Shown here in pieces: positions 9,087 to 16,668 of a stretch of DNA of 64,000 nucleotides. Origin of the DNA: Bacteroidota bacterium (GTDB lineage Bacteria; Bacteroidota; Bacteroidia; Cytophagales; Cyclobacteriaceae). The position numbers and the translations under genes were made by a program. Every line of letters begins with the position of its first letter. The first letter of the stretch is position 1. The notes beneath the pieces were generated by a model. It did no database searches. It worked only from the letters and a program-made list of their open reading frames with translations, and had not been told where the DNA came from. The DNA lies in contig JAFDYV010000002.1 in the NCBI GenBank assembly GCA_018267275.1, forward strand, positions 290,846-354,845, written 5' to 3'.

Positions 9087-9111
9087 CGAAATTTAGCCAT
9101 TAAAGTCTTGT

Positions 9112-10236
9112 ATGCCGCTTTGCGCCAGCATTCATCCGCACACCTTGCAATTCAACTTTGAAGCCCGCACATCGCGTGGCGCGATGAAAGAGCGCAAGTG
9201 TTGGTTTTTGAAAGTATGGAACAGTGAACAACCCGAAATGTTTGGCCTGGGCGAGTGCGCACCTTTGGTGGGATTGAGCAAGGAGACCCTGGAGGAGGCC
9301 GAACGTGAATTAGCGGAGTGGACCGAGCGCATTAATGGTGTGACACTACGAGTGAACACCACCGACCTAGCCGGTGTTCATGTTTTCTTAAGAATGCATC
9401 AACTTGTGCCGGCCTCATCTTCAGTTGTTTTTGCGGTAGAGGTGGCATTGCTCGATTTGTTAATGGGTGGTAAGCGCCACATTATTGAAACCGATTTTGT
9501 GCGCGGCAGCCCTATCGACATCAATGGTTTAATTTGGATGGGTGGCCTCGACTACATGTTGCAGCAAATTGACATTAAGATCCGTGATGGCTTCACCTGC
9601 ATTAAGATGAAAGTGGGGAGCCACAATTTTGAAAAGGAATGCGATATTCTGCAGTACATCCGTAGAAAGTATTTTAAGCAGCAGATTGTGATCCGATTGG
9701 ATGCCAACGGAGCATTTAAAGAAGACGCCTTGGATAAGTTGCGCGCCTTGGCGCGGTTTGATGTGCACAGCATTGAGCAGCCCGTAAAGGTCGGCTCAGA
9801 CAAAATGGAATTGCTTTGCCGCGAATCGCCTTTGGCCATAGCGTTGGATGAAGAGTTGATTGGTGTATCGCCCGAGCAACGCGAGCCATTACTAGATAAG
9901 CTGAAGCCCCGATACATTATTCTAAAACCCTCGCTGATGGGCGGGCTGCAGGCCAGCGTGGAGTGGATTGCCGTTGCCGAGAAGCTCGGAATTGGGTGGT
10001 GGATGACCTCTGCACTGGAATCGAATATTGGATTGAACGCGATTGCGCAGTTCACTTCGCAGTACCCGCTCACCATTCCGCAAGGCTTGGGCACGGGTAG
10101 CTTGTACGTGAATAATATAGAGTCGCCCTTGCAGGTGGCTGCCGGCAAATTGACCTACAACCCGCAGAAAATGTGGGACTTACGCCAACTATTTCCCACT
10201 ACGCCCGAAGAGGAGCCGATGTTCTTAGCGGAGTAA
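9112..10236 (+). CDS. menC: o-Succinylbenzoate synthase (enolase superfamily)
   Basis: A 374-residue enzyme of menaquinone synthesis that dehydrates SHCHC to o-succinylbenzoate. The enolase-superfamily residues are all visible: the KMKVG catalytic lysines (165 and 167), metal ligands D197 (RLDAN), E222 (SIEQP) and D246/E247 (ALDEE), and the distal catalytic K272 (IILKPS). Related superfamily members include dipeptide epimerases. Assignment to MenC is supported by menE about 1.8 kb downstream on the opposite strand and by the SALESNIGL segment typical of MenC. In many related genomes menC and menE are close neighbours; here an accessory patch lies between them. Confidence 0.88.
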   Translation: MPLCASIHPHTLQFNFEARTSRGAMKERKCWFLKVWNSEQPEMFGLGECAPLVGLSKETLEEAERELAEWTERINGVTLRVNTTDLAGVHVFLRMHQLVPASSSVVFAVEVALLDLLMGGKRHIIETDFVRGSPIDINGLIWMGGLDYMLQQIDIKIRDGFTCIKMKVGSHNFEKECDILQYIRRKYFKQQIVIRLDANGAFKEDALDKLRALARFDVHSIEQPVKVGSDKMELLCRESPLAIALDEELIGVSPEQREPLLDKLKPRYIILKPSLMGGLQASVEWIAVAEKLGIGWWMTSALESNIGLNAIAQFTSQYPLTIPQGLGTGSLYVNNIESPLQVAAGKLTYNPQKMWDLRQLFPTTPEEEPMFLAE

Positions 10237-10269
10237 TCGGCAGTCCTAAACTAAAAAAAACTAAATTAT

Positions 10270-10330
10270 TTAGCTAATTCACTTGCGCAGATACATGGCA
10301 TTGTCTTATTTAGCTAAAAATATTAGCTAT
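10270..10330. promoter_or_regulatory. Three TTAGCTAA-type palindromes, candidate repressor operators
   Basis: The perfect palindrome TTAGCTAA occurs at 10270-10277 and 10310-10317, exactly 40 bases apart (about four helical turns). A near copy, TTAGCTAT, sits at 10323-10330 and overlaps the start codon of the 86-residue protein. Such placement suits repression of that gene, plausibly by the XRE/S24 regulator encoded just downstream. The pairing with that regulator is inferred. Confidence 0.5.
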
Positions 10331-10589
10331 GGAATCGCCCAAACTGCGTTTAAAAAGCAAAAAGCTGGCATCGGGTAAGTTTCAAATCAACTTTGCAACC
10401 GAGGGTGCGCCCGAAAACTACTATGGCTATTTGCTCGCTGAACCGTTTACGCCTTTGCAGGAGGTGATTGCCAAAATCCATCGGCATGTAGATGGCATGA
10501 GCGACCGCCCCAAGTATTTTCAACGCAATTTGTACTCACTGGGCATGCGGCAAGTAAACAGCGGCCGGGTTCTGATTTTTAGGATATAG
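10329..10589 (+). CDS. Small protein of unknown function
   Basis: An 86-residue, basic, soluble protein without signal or membrane segment. I do not recognise the family. It begins with a Lys-rich stretch (KLRLKSKKLASGKFQINF) followed by an aromatic patch around residues 28-36. Its start codon overlaps the third of three TTAGCTA repeats. It is followed after 100 bases by a LexA-like repressor, so it is probably regulated by, or co-expressed with, that gene. Codon use and length are compatible with a real gene, and no overlapping alternative is better. Confidence 0.6.
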   Translation: MESPKLRLKSKKLASGKFQINFATEGAPENYYGYLLAEPFTPLQEVIAKIHRHVDGMSDRPKYFQRNLYSLGMRQVNSGRVLIFRI

Positions 10590-10596
10590 AAAACAC

Positions 10597-10684
10597 AACA
10601 CTTAAACACTTCAACACCTCAACACTTTAACACCTCAACACTTTAACACCTCAACACTTTAACACCTCAACACATCAACACGTT
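10597..10684 (+). repeat. Tandem 8-bp repeat, 11 in-phase units
   Basis: Eleven consecutive 8-base units follow the pattern AACACNNN. From 10613 to 10668 they alternate AACACCTC and AACACTTT, giving a 16-base higher-order period; flanking units are slightly degenerate (AACACTTA, AACACATC, AACACGTT). The array ends 5 bases before the ATG of the LexA-like repressor and fills almost all of the 100-base spacer. There are no stop codons or T-runs of terminator type. Change in copy number would alter leader length without changing the protein. Confidence 0.9.
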
Positions 10685-10689
10685 AAGCC

Positions 10690-11469
10690 ATGACAAACCT
10701 AAATGAAAACCTTCGGGCGTTGCGCAAGCAAATGAAGCTGACGCAAGACCAGTTTGCAGCGAAGTTGGACATCAAACGCTCATTATTGGGTGCCTATGAA
10801 GAAGGAAGGGCCGAGCCGAAGCTGGAGTTGCTGCAAAAGATTGCCGATGTGTGCCGTATTTCGGTAGATGACCTGATTGGCAAAGACTTCACCAAAGAAA
10901 GGCCAGAAGCAAAAACCATTGCGTTGGGCAAAGAAGTAGTAGTGATAACACAGGATTTGAACGGCCGCGACAATATTGAGTTGGTACCCATGAAAGCAGC
11001 GGCAGGTTACCTTAATGGTTATGCCGATGCGGAATATGTGAAAGAGCTGCCACGGTTTCAGTTACCGATGTTGAAGCAAGGCACGTACCGCGCATTTGAG
11101 ATTTCGGGCGACTCGATGCTACCGATTTTACCGGGTACCATTGTAATTGGTGAGTACGTAGAGAATCTCAAGCAAATAAAAAGCGGCAAGACCTACATTT
11201 TGGTGTCGCAGCGAGAAGGTATTGTGTACAAGCGCGTGTTCAATTACTTAGACGAAACAGGTAAACTGTTTTTAGTGTCGGACAACCGGCAATATGCGCC
11301 TTACCAAATTGATGCAAGTGATGTGATGGAAGTGTGGGCTGCAAAAGCCTATATCAGCGTACAGTTTCCTGATGTAGAAAGTAAAAGCGATGTTTCGGTA
11401 GAGCAGTTGGCAAGCGTGGTGCTGGATTTGCAGAAGGACATTATGAGTTTAAAGAGCAAGAAGAATTGA
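10690..11469 (+). CDS. LexA-like transcriptional repressor (XRE HTH plus S24 peptidase domain)
   Basis: A 259-residue regulator. Residues 5-62 form an XRE-type helix-turn-helix (LRKQMKLTQDQFAAKLDIKR). Residues about 100-225 are an S24 LexA/CI-like self-cleavage domain: an Ala-Gly candidate scissile bond at 105/106 (KAAAGY), the nucleophile Ser142 in SGDSMLP, and the general-base Lys181 in VYKRV. The dyad suggests damage-inducible self-cleavage, as in LexA and lambda-CI families. Proteins of this architecture are widespread in Bacteroidota and are often annotated as LexA family. Its leader is the 8-bp tandem repeat. Candidate operators (TTAGCTAA) lie upstream of the preceding gene. No phage genes accompany it. 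Confidence 0.85.
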   Translation: MTNLNENLRALRKQMKLTQDQFAAKLDIKRSLLGAYEEGRAEPKLELLQKIADVCRISVDDLIGKDFTKERPEAKTIALGKEVVVITQDLNGRDNIELVPMKAAAGYLNGYADAEYVKELPRFQLPMLKQGTYRAFEISGDSMLPILPGTIVIGEYVENLKQIKSGKTYILVSQREGIVYKRVFNYLDETGKLFLVSDNRQYAPYQIDASDVMEVWAAKAYISVQFPDVESKSDVSVEQLASVVLDLQKDIMSLKSKKN

Positions 11470-11522
11470 TTTTCAAGAAATATAGGATACTAACTTAGCG
11501 GTTGCCAATATCTGTTTTCCAG

Positions 11523-11544
11523 TGGCTCGAGTGCACGCGAGTCA
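11523..11544. promoter_or_regulatory. Imperfect palindrome centred on GTGCAC
   Basis: CTCGAGTGCACGCGAG (11526-11541) is a 16-base palindrome with one mismatched pair, and pairing extends to 11523-11544 with a wobble. It lies about 45 bases before the -7-like TATCTTTG of the retropepsin-like gene, a fitting place for an operator. Confidence 0.3.
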
Positions 11545-11588
11545 CGGAAGCAGTGAGGGTTTTAATGTTGAGATCAGTTGAGAGTATG

Positions 11589-11596
11589 TATCTTTG
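11589..11596 (+). promoter_or_regulatory. Putative -7 element of the retropepsin-like gene
   Basis: TATCTTTG is a perfect TAnnTTTG match ending 6 bases before the ATG at 11603. The spacing implies a very short or absent 5' leader and favours 11603 as the start. Confidence 0.4.
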
Positions 11597-11602
11597 TATT
11601 GC

Positions 11603-12044
11603 ATGGCAAGCAAAAGCGAAAATATGGGCATTGTTTACGCGGAGATAGAACTGATCAATGCCGATGATTTGGCGCTGGTACGGAGAAATGTAATTGACAA
11701 AGATGAAGTGCACCGCATTTTTGTAAATGCCTTAGTCGATACTGGCTCATACATGTTGGCCATCAATGAAAACATTCAAGAGCAATTGGACTTACCGGTA
11801 TTAGAGAAGCGCAAAGCTCAAATGGGCCGATGGCTCTATTAAAGAATGCGAGGTGGTTGGTCCTATTGAATTGAAGTTTAAGAATAGGAGAACGCTTACG
11901 CACGCGATGGTGTTACCGGGTGATTCAGAAGTTTTGTTGGGAGCCATACCTTTGGAAGATATGGATGTATTGATTGACCCACTTCGTCAGCAGTTGATTG
12001 TGAATCCGGAGCATCCTTATTTCGCGCAGATGAAGATGAAGTAG
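11603..12044 (+). pseudogene. Retropepsin-like (clan AA) aspartic protease, frameshifted
   Basis: Two consecutive frames together encode one protein of about 147 residues. The first part (from ATG 11603, or the internal ATG 11624, MGIVYAEIEL) contains the D-T-G active-site triad in LVDTGSYML and runs into a stop after the run of three Gs at 11824-11826. The second frame, without its own good start, supplies the C-terminal half (VGPIELKFKN, LLGAIPLEDMDVLID, MKMK end). Removing one G restores KAQMADGSIKE and a continuous frame. The lesion may be real or a sequencing error. Related intact genes of this small single-domain type occur in many bacteria and would dimerise to act. It ends 2 bases before the menE stop on the other strand. 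Confidence 0.8.
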
Positions 12045-12046
12045 GC

Positions 12047-13114
12047 TCACGAACGATTCTGCACAGACAATCTGCGATTTACTTTTCCGGTTGCCGTTTC
12101 GGCAAACTTCCCGACAAACTCGATAGCACGGGGAACCTCAAATTTTGACAGTCTTTTTTTTAGTTGATCTGCCAGTTGTTCGGTAGCAGCTTTTGGCAAA
12201 TCGCCCTCAATCACCAACGCCACCTGTTGTCCCCATTTTTCGTCTGGCAAGCCGGCAACAAAGTAGCGGTTGGGCAACTGCATGTCAGAAAAAATGAGTT
12301 CAATTTTCCGTTCGGTAGATTCTGGAAATATCTTGATGCCGCCCGAGTTGATCACGTTGTCAACACGTCCCAGCCAGATGAACTCTTCTAAACTTCTCAT
12401 TTCCACCACATCGTTGGTGATAATTTTAGTGGGAAGGTGCGGGGCGTCAATGCAAAGGCAGGCGCGTTCGTCTTGCCCAATGCGCACGTCCGGTAGAATT
12501 TTAAAATAATCTGATCGCCTTGGCCCATTTATTTTTTTCAGCGCAATGTGCGAGAGTGTTTCCGTCATGCCGAAGGTTTCGTAAAACTGAGCATCAAAAG
12601 GTTGCAGCAATTTTTTTGTCACTTCGTCCATTGGGGCGCCCCCCACAATCACGTGTTTGATTTGGTTGAACCATTTTTTTTCGGGCGAATTCAAAATAGT
12701 TTTTACCTGGTAGGGAACCAGCGCTACAAAATCAATCTTCTCGTTTGTCAGCATTTCAAACGGGTTGGCCGAAGGCTCTGCTGCCACGATGTTTAGCCCG
12801 CCTACCCAACCACGCACCAACATCATTCTGCCTGCAATGTAGTGGCTGTCCAAACAAACCAGTGCCGTTGCGTTTTTGTGGAGGTTGAGTGCTGCCAAGG
12901 TCATTTGTGCGCTGGCCTCCAGTTGACTGCGATTTACTTGAATTTTTTTCGGTGCCCCCGTGGAGCCAGAGGTCTGCAATTCAAATGCTTGTTGACCTGC
13001 GTGCCATGCTTGCCAAAACGAAAATAGGTTTCGCTCAAATTCAGTTTGGGGCGTGGCGTTGGCTACCTCGCCAAATTGTATCGTGCGTCCGTTTATCAGT
13101 AAACCGTTACGCAT
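12047..13114 (-). CDS. menE: o-Succinylbenzoate-CoA ligase, AMP-binding enzyme
   Basis: An acyl-adenylate ligase that converts o-succinylbenzoate to its CoA thioester in menaquinone synthesis. From ATG 13114 it has 355 residues, short for the superfamily but normal for Bacteroidota MenE. Motifs: the P-loop LQTSGSTGAPKKI, ETFGMTET (adenine motif), LGRVDNVINSGGIKIFPE (hinge) and the catalytic lysine region ATGKVNRR at the C-terminus. A longer frame to 13168 exists, but its added residues (rich in Cys, Thr, Asn) look non-coding and overlap the GSCFA gene more. The chosen start overlaps the GSCFA stop by 8 bases, so the two are translationally coupled. menC lies on the opposite strand at 9112. 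Confidence 0.88.
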   Translation of the reverse strand: MRNGLLINGRTIQFGEVANATPQTEFERNLFSFWQAWHAGQQAFELQTSGSTGAPKKIQVNRSQLEASAQMTLAALNLHKNATALVCLDSHYIAGRMMLVRGWVGGLNIVAAEPSANPFEMLTNEKIDFVALVPYQVKTILNSPEKKWFNQIKHVIVGGAPMDEVTKKLLQPFDAQFYETFGMTETLSHIALKKINGPRRSDYFKILPDVRIGQDERACLCIDAPHLPTKIITNDVVEMRSLEEFIWLGRVDNVINSGGIKIFPESTERKIELIFSDMQLPNRYFVAGLPDEKWGQQVALVIEGDLPKAATEQLADQLKKRLSKFEVPRAIEFVGKFAETATGKVNRRLSVQNRS

Positions 13115-14084
13115 ACATTTTTGATTGCAGTTCGGCAATTTCATCGCGCACGTCCATGTGGTCGGCAATACCTTGCAGCCGAAGCAACGTTTTTTGCAAA
13201 AACTGTTGGTGCGCGATTGATGCTGGCTGAAATGGTTTGTGGTGCAGGGCCGATTTAATTTCGTGCCACTCTTGTAGCAATGTTTTTGTGCGTTCGTCTA
13301 AGTATGCTTCTGTAAACTTTTCCCAAATGTATTCTTCGGCCTCTTCGGTAGGGTGAATGCGGTCGGTTTTGTAAAAGCGATAGTCGCGAAGGTCGTCCAT
13401 CATCAACTCGTACGCGGGGAAGTAGGCAACATCTTTTTCTTGTGTCAAGGCATGGCAACCTACGCGAAGAATGGATTTGCTCAGCGTATTTTCTTCCAGA
13501 CCATCTTTGATATGCCGCACCGGACTGGCCGTAAGAATAACTTTCAATGTGGGGTTGATAGACTTAAGTTTGTCTTTGATTGAGCGGAAGTCTTGCACCA
13601 TCTCTTCTGCTGTCAGTAATTGTTTGGTGAACTGTGCAGCCGGCACTTTGTGGCAATTGGCAACAATTTGTCCATTGTCATTTCTACGATAAACAAAGGC
13701 AGTGCCGTAGGTTAGCACCAGAATATTTGATTGCGCCAAGTGCGTGCGCTGGGCATGCACGAGTTGCTGAAGCTGTTTTGCCAAAGCTTCTTGATCAGCT
13801 GCTACGTGGGTGGAGTGAAAGTCGTGGTGTAAACAAAAATCATCGCGCTGCAAAAAGCCTGTGTTATCAATGTTGGTATCATCCACACAATAACGCAGCA
13901 GGCGGTGGATGGAAACAGGATTATACACTGTGCCAAACGGATTGACTTGCACGCTGAATTTGTTGGCGACCAACTGTTGCCCCATGGCATCGGCAAAGCA
14001 AGAGCCGAGGGTAAAAATTGGGTCGCGCAACGAAATGGTGAAGTCAGGCTTTTTGACAAACAGTTCTGTGCGCAGGGGTTTCAT
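13107..14084 (-). CDS. GSCFA domain protein
   Basis: A 325-residue soluble protein with the defining motif TLGSCFADAMG near residue 27 and NPFGTVYNP near residue 48. GSCFA is an SGNH/GDSL-hydrolase-like family; in plants and bacteria related proteins act on acyl or acetyl esters, but the substrate of the bacterial members is unknown. The Ser of GSCFA would be the nucleophile, and RIHPTEEAEEYIWEKF near residue 242 resembles the C-terminal D-x-x-H block. It lies immediately before menE with an 8-base overlap; the association may be operonic only. Confidence 0.85.
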   Translation of the reverse strand: MKPLRTELFVKKPDFTISLRDPIFTLGSCFADAMGQQLVANKFSVQVNPFGTVYNPVSIHRLLRYCVDDTNIDNTGFLQRDDFCLHHDFHSTHVAADQEALAKQLQQLVHAQRTHLAQSNILVLTYGTAFVYRRNDNGQIVANCHKVPAAQFTKQLLTAEEMVQDFRSIKDKLKSINPTLKVILTASPVRHIKDGLEENTLSKSILRVGCHALTQEKDVAYFPAYELMMDDLRDYRFYKTDRIHPTEEAEEYIWEKFTEAYLDERTKTLLQEWHEIKSALHHKPFQPASIAHQQFLQKTLLRLQGIADHMDVRDEIAELQSKMYA

Positions 14085-14145
14085 TTCAGGTAAAAGTATC
14101 TATTTTTGATTTTCATTGCTTGGAATAAAATGTCTTATTGTTTTA

Positions 14146-14184
14146 GTGCCTTTGTGGTGAGAGATTTTTCTACCACTTAGGCAC
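14146..14184. repeat. Imperfect hairpin upstream of xthA
   Basis: GTGCCTTTGTGGT (14146-14158) pairs with ACCACTTAGGCAC (14172-14184) at 11 of 13 positions around a 13-base loop. Sequences of this CACTAAGGCACC type recur in intergenic spacers of Bacteroidota. It occupies the divergent spacer between the GSCFA gene and xthA. Confidence 0.4.
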
Positions 14185-14214
14185 CGAGACACTAAGAAAG
14201 CCAAAAAAGGTATT

Positions 14215-14985
14215 ATGAAGCACTTCGTATCGTGGAATGTAAACGGCATACGCGCCATTATTAAAAAAGAGTTTTTGCCCAGCGTAAAGGCCATGGCGCC
14301 CGACATCTTGTGTCTGCAAGAAACCAAGGCCGCCAAAGAAGAGGCACTCTCTGCGCTCGAGCTGCTCCCCGAATACAAATGCTTTGTTAATTCATCGAAA
14401 GCGCGCAAGGGCTACTCCGGCACGGCCATCCTCACCAAAGAAGAACCTGTAAACGTTACGTACGACATTGGCATAGAAGAATTTGACCAAGAAGGCAGGG
14501 TAATTGCCGCAGAGTTTACCAACTACTTTATTGTAACGGTGTACACACCCAACTCCGGCTCTGAACTGGCCCGCCTCGAGTTCCGCCAGGCGTGGGACGC
14601 TGCCTTTCTGGAATACCTGCTGTGGTTGAACAAACGCAAGCCGGTGATTGTCTGTGGCGACTTCAACGTGGCGCACCAACCCATCGATCTCTCGCGCCCT
14701 AAAGAGAACTACAACAAATCGGCCGGTTATATGCAGCAAGAGATTGACGGCTTTACGCGGTTGTTGGGTGCGGGCTTTACCGATACTTTCCGGCATTTTT
14801 ATCCCACCGAGCAGAAGTTCAGTTACTGGAACCAGGTGATTTTTGGTCGCGATAAAAACATAGGCTGGCGCATCGATCATTTTTTGACGCCCACCAGCTT
14901 GCAAGGCAAACTGAAAGATGCCTTGATCTACAACGAGTACTTTGGCTCAGACCATTGCCCCGTGGCTTTGAAAATTGAAATCTGA
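14215..14985 (+). CDS. xth: Exodeoxyribonuclease III (AP endonuclease)
   Basis: A 256-residue DNA repair enzyme that cleaves abasic sites and removes 3' blocking groups. The exonuclease III signatures are clear: SWNVNGIRA at the N-terminus, DILCLQETKA with the metal-binding Glu near residue 41, GYSGTAIL, CGDFNVAH near residue 147, and the C-terminal WRIDHFL and SDHCPVAL with the catalytic Asp-His. Length is normal. It is followed after 7 bases by the DUF6090 gene, which is probably co-transcribed but unrelated in function. Confidence 0.95.
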   Translation: MKHFVSWNVNGIRAIIKKEFLPSVKAMAPDILCLQETKAAKEEALSALELLPEYKCFVNSSKARKGYSGTAILTKEEPVNVTYDIGIEEFDQEGRVIAAEFTNYFIVTVYTPNSGSELARLEFRQAWDAAFLEYLLWLNKRKPVIVCGDFNVAHQPIDLSRPKENYNKSAGYMQQEIDGFTRLLGAGFTDTFRHFYPTEQKFSYWNQVIFGRDKNIGWRIDHFLTPTSLQGKLKDALIYNEYFGSDHCPVALKIEI

Positions 14986-14992
14986 AACCGCG

Positions 14993-15736
14993 ATGAAAAT
15001 CATCAAAAGGATATTGTTTATCAATCGTAACGACCTGAAACGATACACTGCCTACGCCTTTTTTGAAATAACGCTGGTGGTAATTGGTATTTTGATAGCC
15101 GTGATGATCAACGACTGGAATGAATCCCGGAAGGAGAGGCGTGTTGAACAGGTGCTGTTGACGGCACTCAACAAAGAAATGGCCGCCAACTACGCTTTCT
15201 TAACTACCGTTATTCATTATCAAGAAATTTCGCGCGATGCCTCCTTTAAGTTATTAGAGATATACAGCAGCGACTACAAAAAGTACAAAGCCTCGGCTCT
15301 GGACTCACTTTTCGGTGCAGTGCAGTGGGCTTGGTCTTTTGAGCCGAAAGTAAGCGTGCTGAATTCCATCAAAACAACGGGTAAACTTGATGTGATCAGA
15401 GATGAAAACATTAAGGCATTCATCACCAGTTTTGAGGAGAGCACAAAAGGTGCCCAGTCTATCAGTTTGTTCATGCGAGATTTTATGCGAAACCAGTATG
15501 TTCCCAGCGTGAGCCGCTTTGTCAGTCAAAGAAACCGCGTTAGGCACCTCGGCTTTTCCGAAGTGGCAGACAGCCGCTTTCCTGCTGCCTATCCCGCGCT
15601 ATTTAACGACAGAGAGGTGGAGAGCCATTTAACATACGTGTACGTTTGGCGCAAGGATGAAGTGTACATTTTAAAAAACATACAGGAAGAACTCAAAAAA
15701 TCAATGGACCTCGTGAGCCGTGCCATACAGCAGTAG
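14993..15736 (+). CDS. DUF6090-type membrane-anchored protein
   Basis: About 247 residues from ATG 14993. A single transmembrane helix near residues 20-42 (YAFFEITLVVIGILIAVMI) is followed by NDWNESRKER, the signature end of the DUF6090 family found mostly in marine and soil Bacteroidota. The remainder is a helical, probably extracytoplasmic domain. Its function is unknown. An upstream in-frame ATG at 14975 overlaps xth and would add MKSETA; the start at 14993 gives the more typical N-terminus with Lys-Arg-rich residues before the membrane segment. Confidence 0.8.
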   Translation: MKIIKRILFINRNDLKRYTAYAFFEITLVVIGILIAVMINDWNESRKERRVEQVLLTALNKEMAANYAFLTTVIHYQEISRDASFKLLEIYSSDYKKYKASALDSLFGAVQWAWSFEPKVSVLNSIKTTGKLDVIRDENIKAFITSFEESTKGAQSISLFMRDFMRNQYVPSVSRFVSQRNRVRHLGFSEVADSRFPAAYPALFNDREVESHLTYVYVWRKDEVYILKNIQEELKKSMDLVSRAIQQ

Positions 15737-16076
15737 GAGTGATGGATAAAGACTTTGAAAGCCTTATTGAAAGGAGTTGCCAAGACTCTGCCATCAAATC
15801 GAATTTGTCCTGCTGTTCGACATGTTCCGTTAGGGCATGTCGAACGAAAGATGAAGACAGGTTTACAACCTGCACTTCACCCTTGTAGAAGTTCTTCTCC
15901 AACGAGCGTGATGCCCTACGAAGTTCTTCGCCCCCGTTGGAGTTCTTCTCCAACGAGCATGATGCCCCATTGGCCGCAGTTCAACATTTTCGCTTGGGCA
16001 TGTCGAACTACAGATGAAATATCAAGTTCTCTTGTTCTTAGATTTTAATTATCTTTTCAATAAAATTTCAAAATCA
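15737..16076. repeat. Gene-free spacer packed with hairpins and direct repeats
   Basis: No plausible gene lies here. Structures seen: a perfect hairpin GTTCGACATG (15815-15824) with CATGTCGAAC (15836-15845); CAGGTT/AACCTG at 15858-15872; a 27-base direct repeat with one mismatch (15890-15916 and 15941-15967), the second copy overlapping the hairpin GTTGGAG/CTCCAAC (15936-15954); and a further CATGTCGAAC at 15999-16008. The 13-base word GGGCATGTCGAAC therefore occurs at both ends (15833 and 15996). A related hairpin occurs at 17983-18013. This looks like a composite of dispersed repetitive elements. Confidence 0.75.
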
Positions 16077-16421
16077 ATGTCAGGTAATGCTTTATTAAAC
16101 AAATTTCTGGTGCTGGGTTGTTTTGTGATGCTGGCCGCGTGCGCCTCTTCCAAAAAGTCTACTACCATCAACAAGGATGCCTCAACCATTGAATCATCGG
16201 CCACGGGTAAAGACGGTTCTTCAAAAGAAAATGCCATCAGCGTAAAGTCAATTGATGCTGAATATCTTTGGATTAGGCAAAACTACCCAGGCTCTAAAGT
16301 AATTAAGCAGGCATTGCTAAGAGATGGAAAGAAAAGTTACGACAAACTCACCTTTGTAACCTCCGCAGGCGAAACCAAAGAGATATACTTTGATATCACC
16401 AGTTTCTTTGGCAAGTTTTAG
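16077..16421 (+). CDS. Small lipoprotein of unknown function
   Basis: A 114-residue protein from ATG 16077 with a lipoprotein signal (LGCFVMLAACAS; predicted lipidated Cys in LAAC). A Ser/Thr/Lys-rich linker (about residues 23-60) is followed by a compact C-terminal domain (YLWIRQNYPG to SFFGKF). I do not recognise the domain. An extended frame back to 16014 reads through repeat DNA and lacks a credible signal, so the internal start is preferred. It probably sits on the periplasmic side of the inner membrane or in the outer membrane. Confidence 0.7.
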   Translation: MSGNALLNKFLVLGCFVMLAACASSKKSTTINKDASTIESSATGKDGSSKENAISVKSIDAEYLWIRQNYPGSKVIKQALLRDGKKSYDKLTFVTSAGETKEIYFDITSFFGKF

Positions 16422-16653
16422 TATTATTTCTCTCAAATCCCTTTTCTCGGTGAACCTGTGCCCTCTGCAGTTACACAACTTTCAAAAATAGTTGCCCGCC
16501 AGGCTTTTTTTTGATCCGCAACTTGGATTCTTTGTTTTGGTAAATTACTTTTATCATCTCAGTTGCCTACCGTATTTAGGAAGTTCTGAAACCAAACACC
16601 TCGGTTTTTTAATTTTTTGAACGCATCAACAATGAATGCATTCGAAACCAAAA

Positions 16654-16661
16654 TAAATTTG
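16654..16661 (+). promoter_or_regulatory. Putative -7 element of the histidine kinase gene
   Basis: TAAATTTG, a perfect TAnnTTTG, ends 7 bases before the ATG at 16669, which predicts a nearly leaderless transcript. No matching -33 element was seen. Confidence 0.35.
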
Positions 16662-16668
16662 GGGGCAC

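Noticed and set aside
10597..10684. CRISPR array
   Set aside because: The units are 8 bp, contiguous and without spacers, and there are no cas genes.
10329..11469. Prophage remnant around the CI/LexA-like repressor
   Set aside because: No integrase, structural, replication or lysis gene is nearby, and both flanks are ordinary menaquinone genes.
13115..13168. Upstream start of MenE
   Set aside because: It lies wholly inside the GSCFA gene and does not resemble the family.
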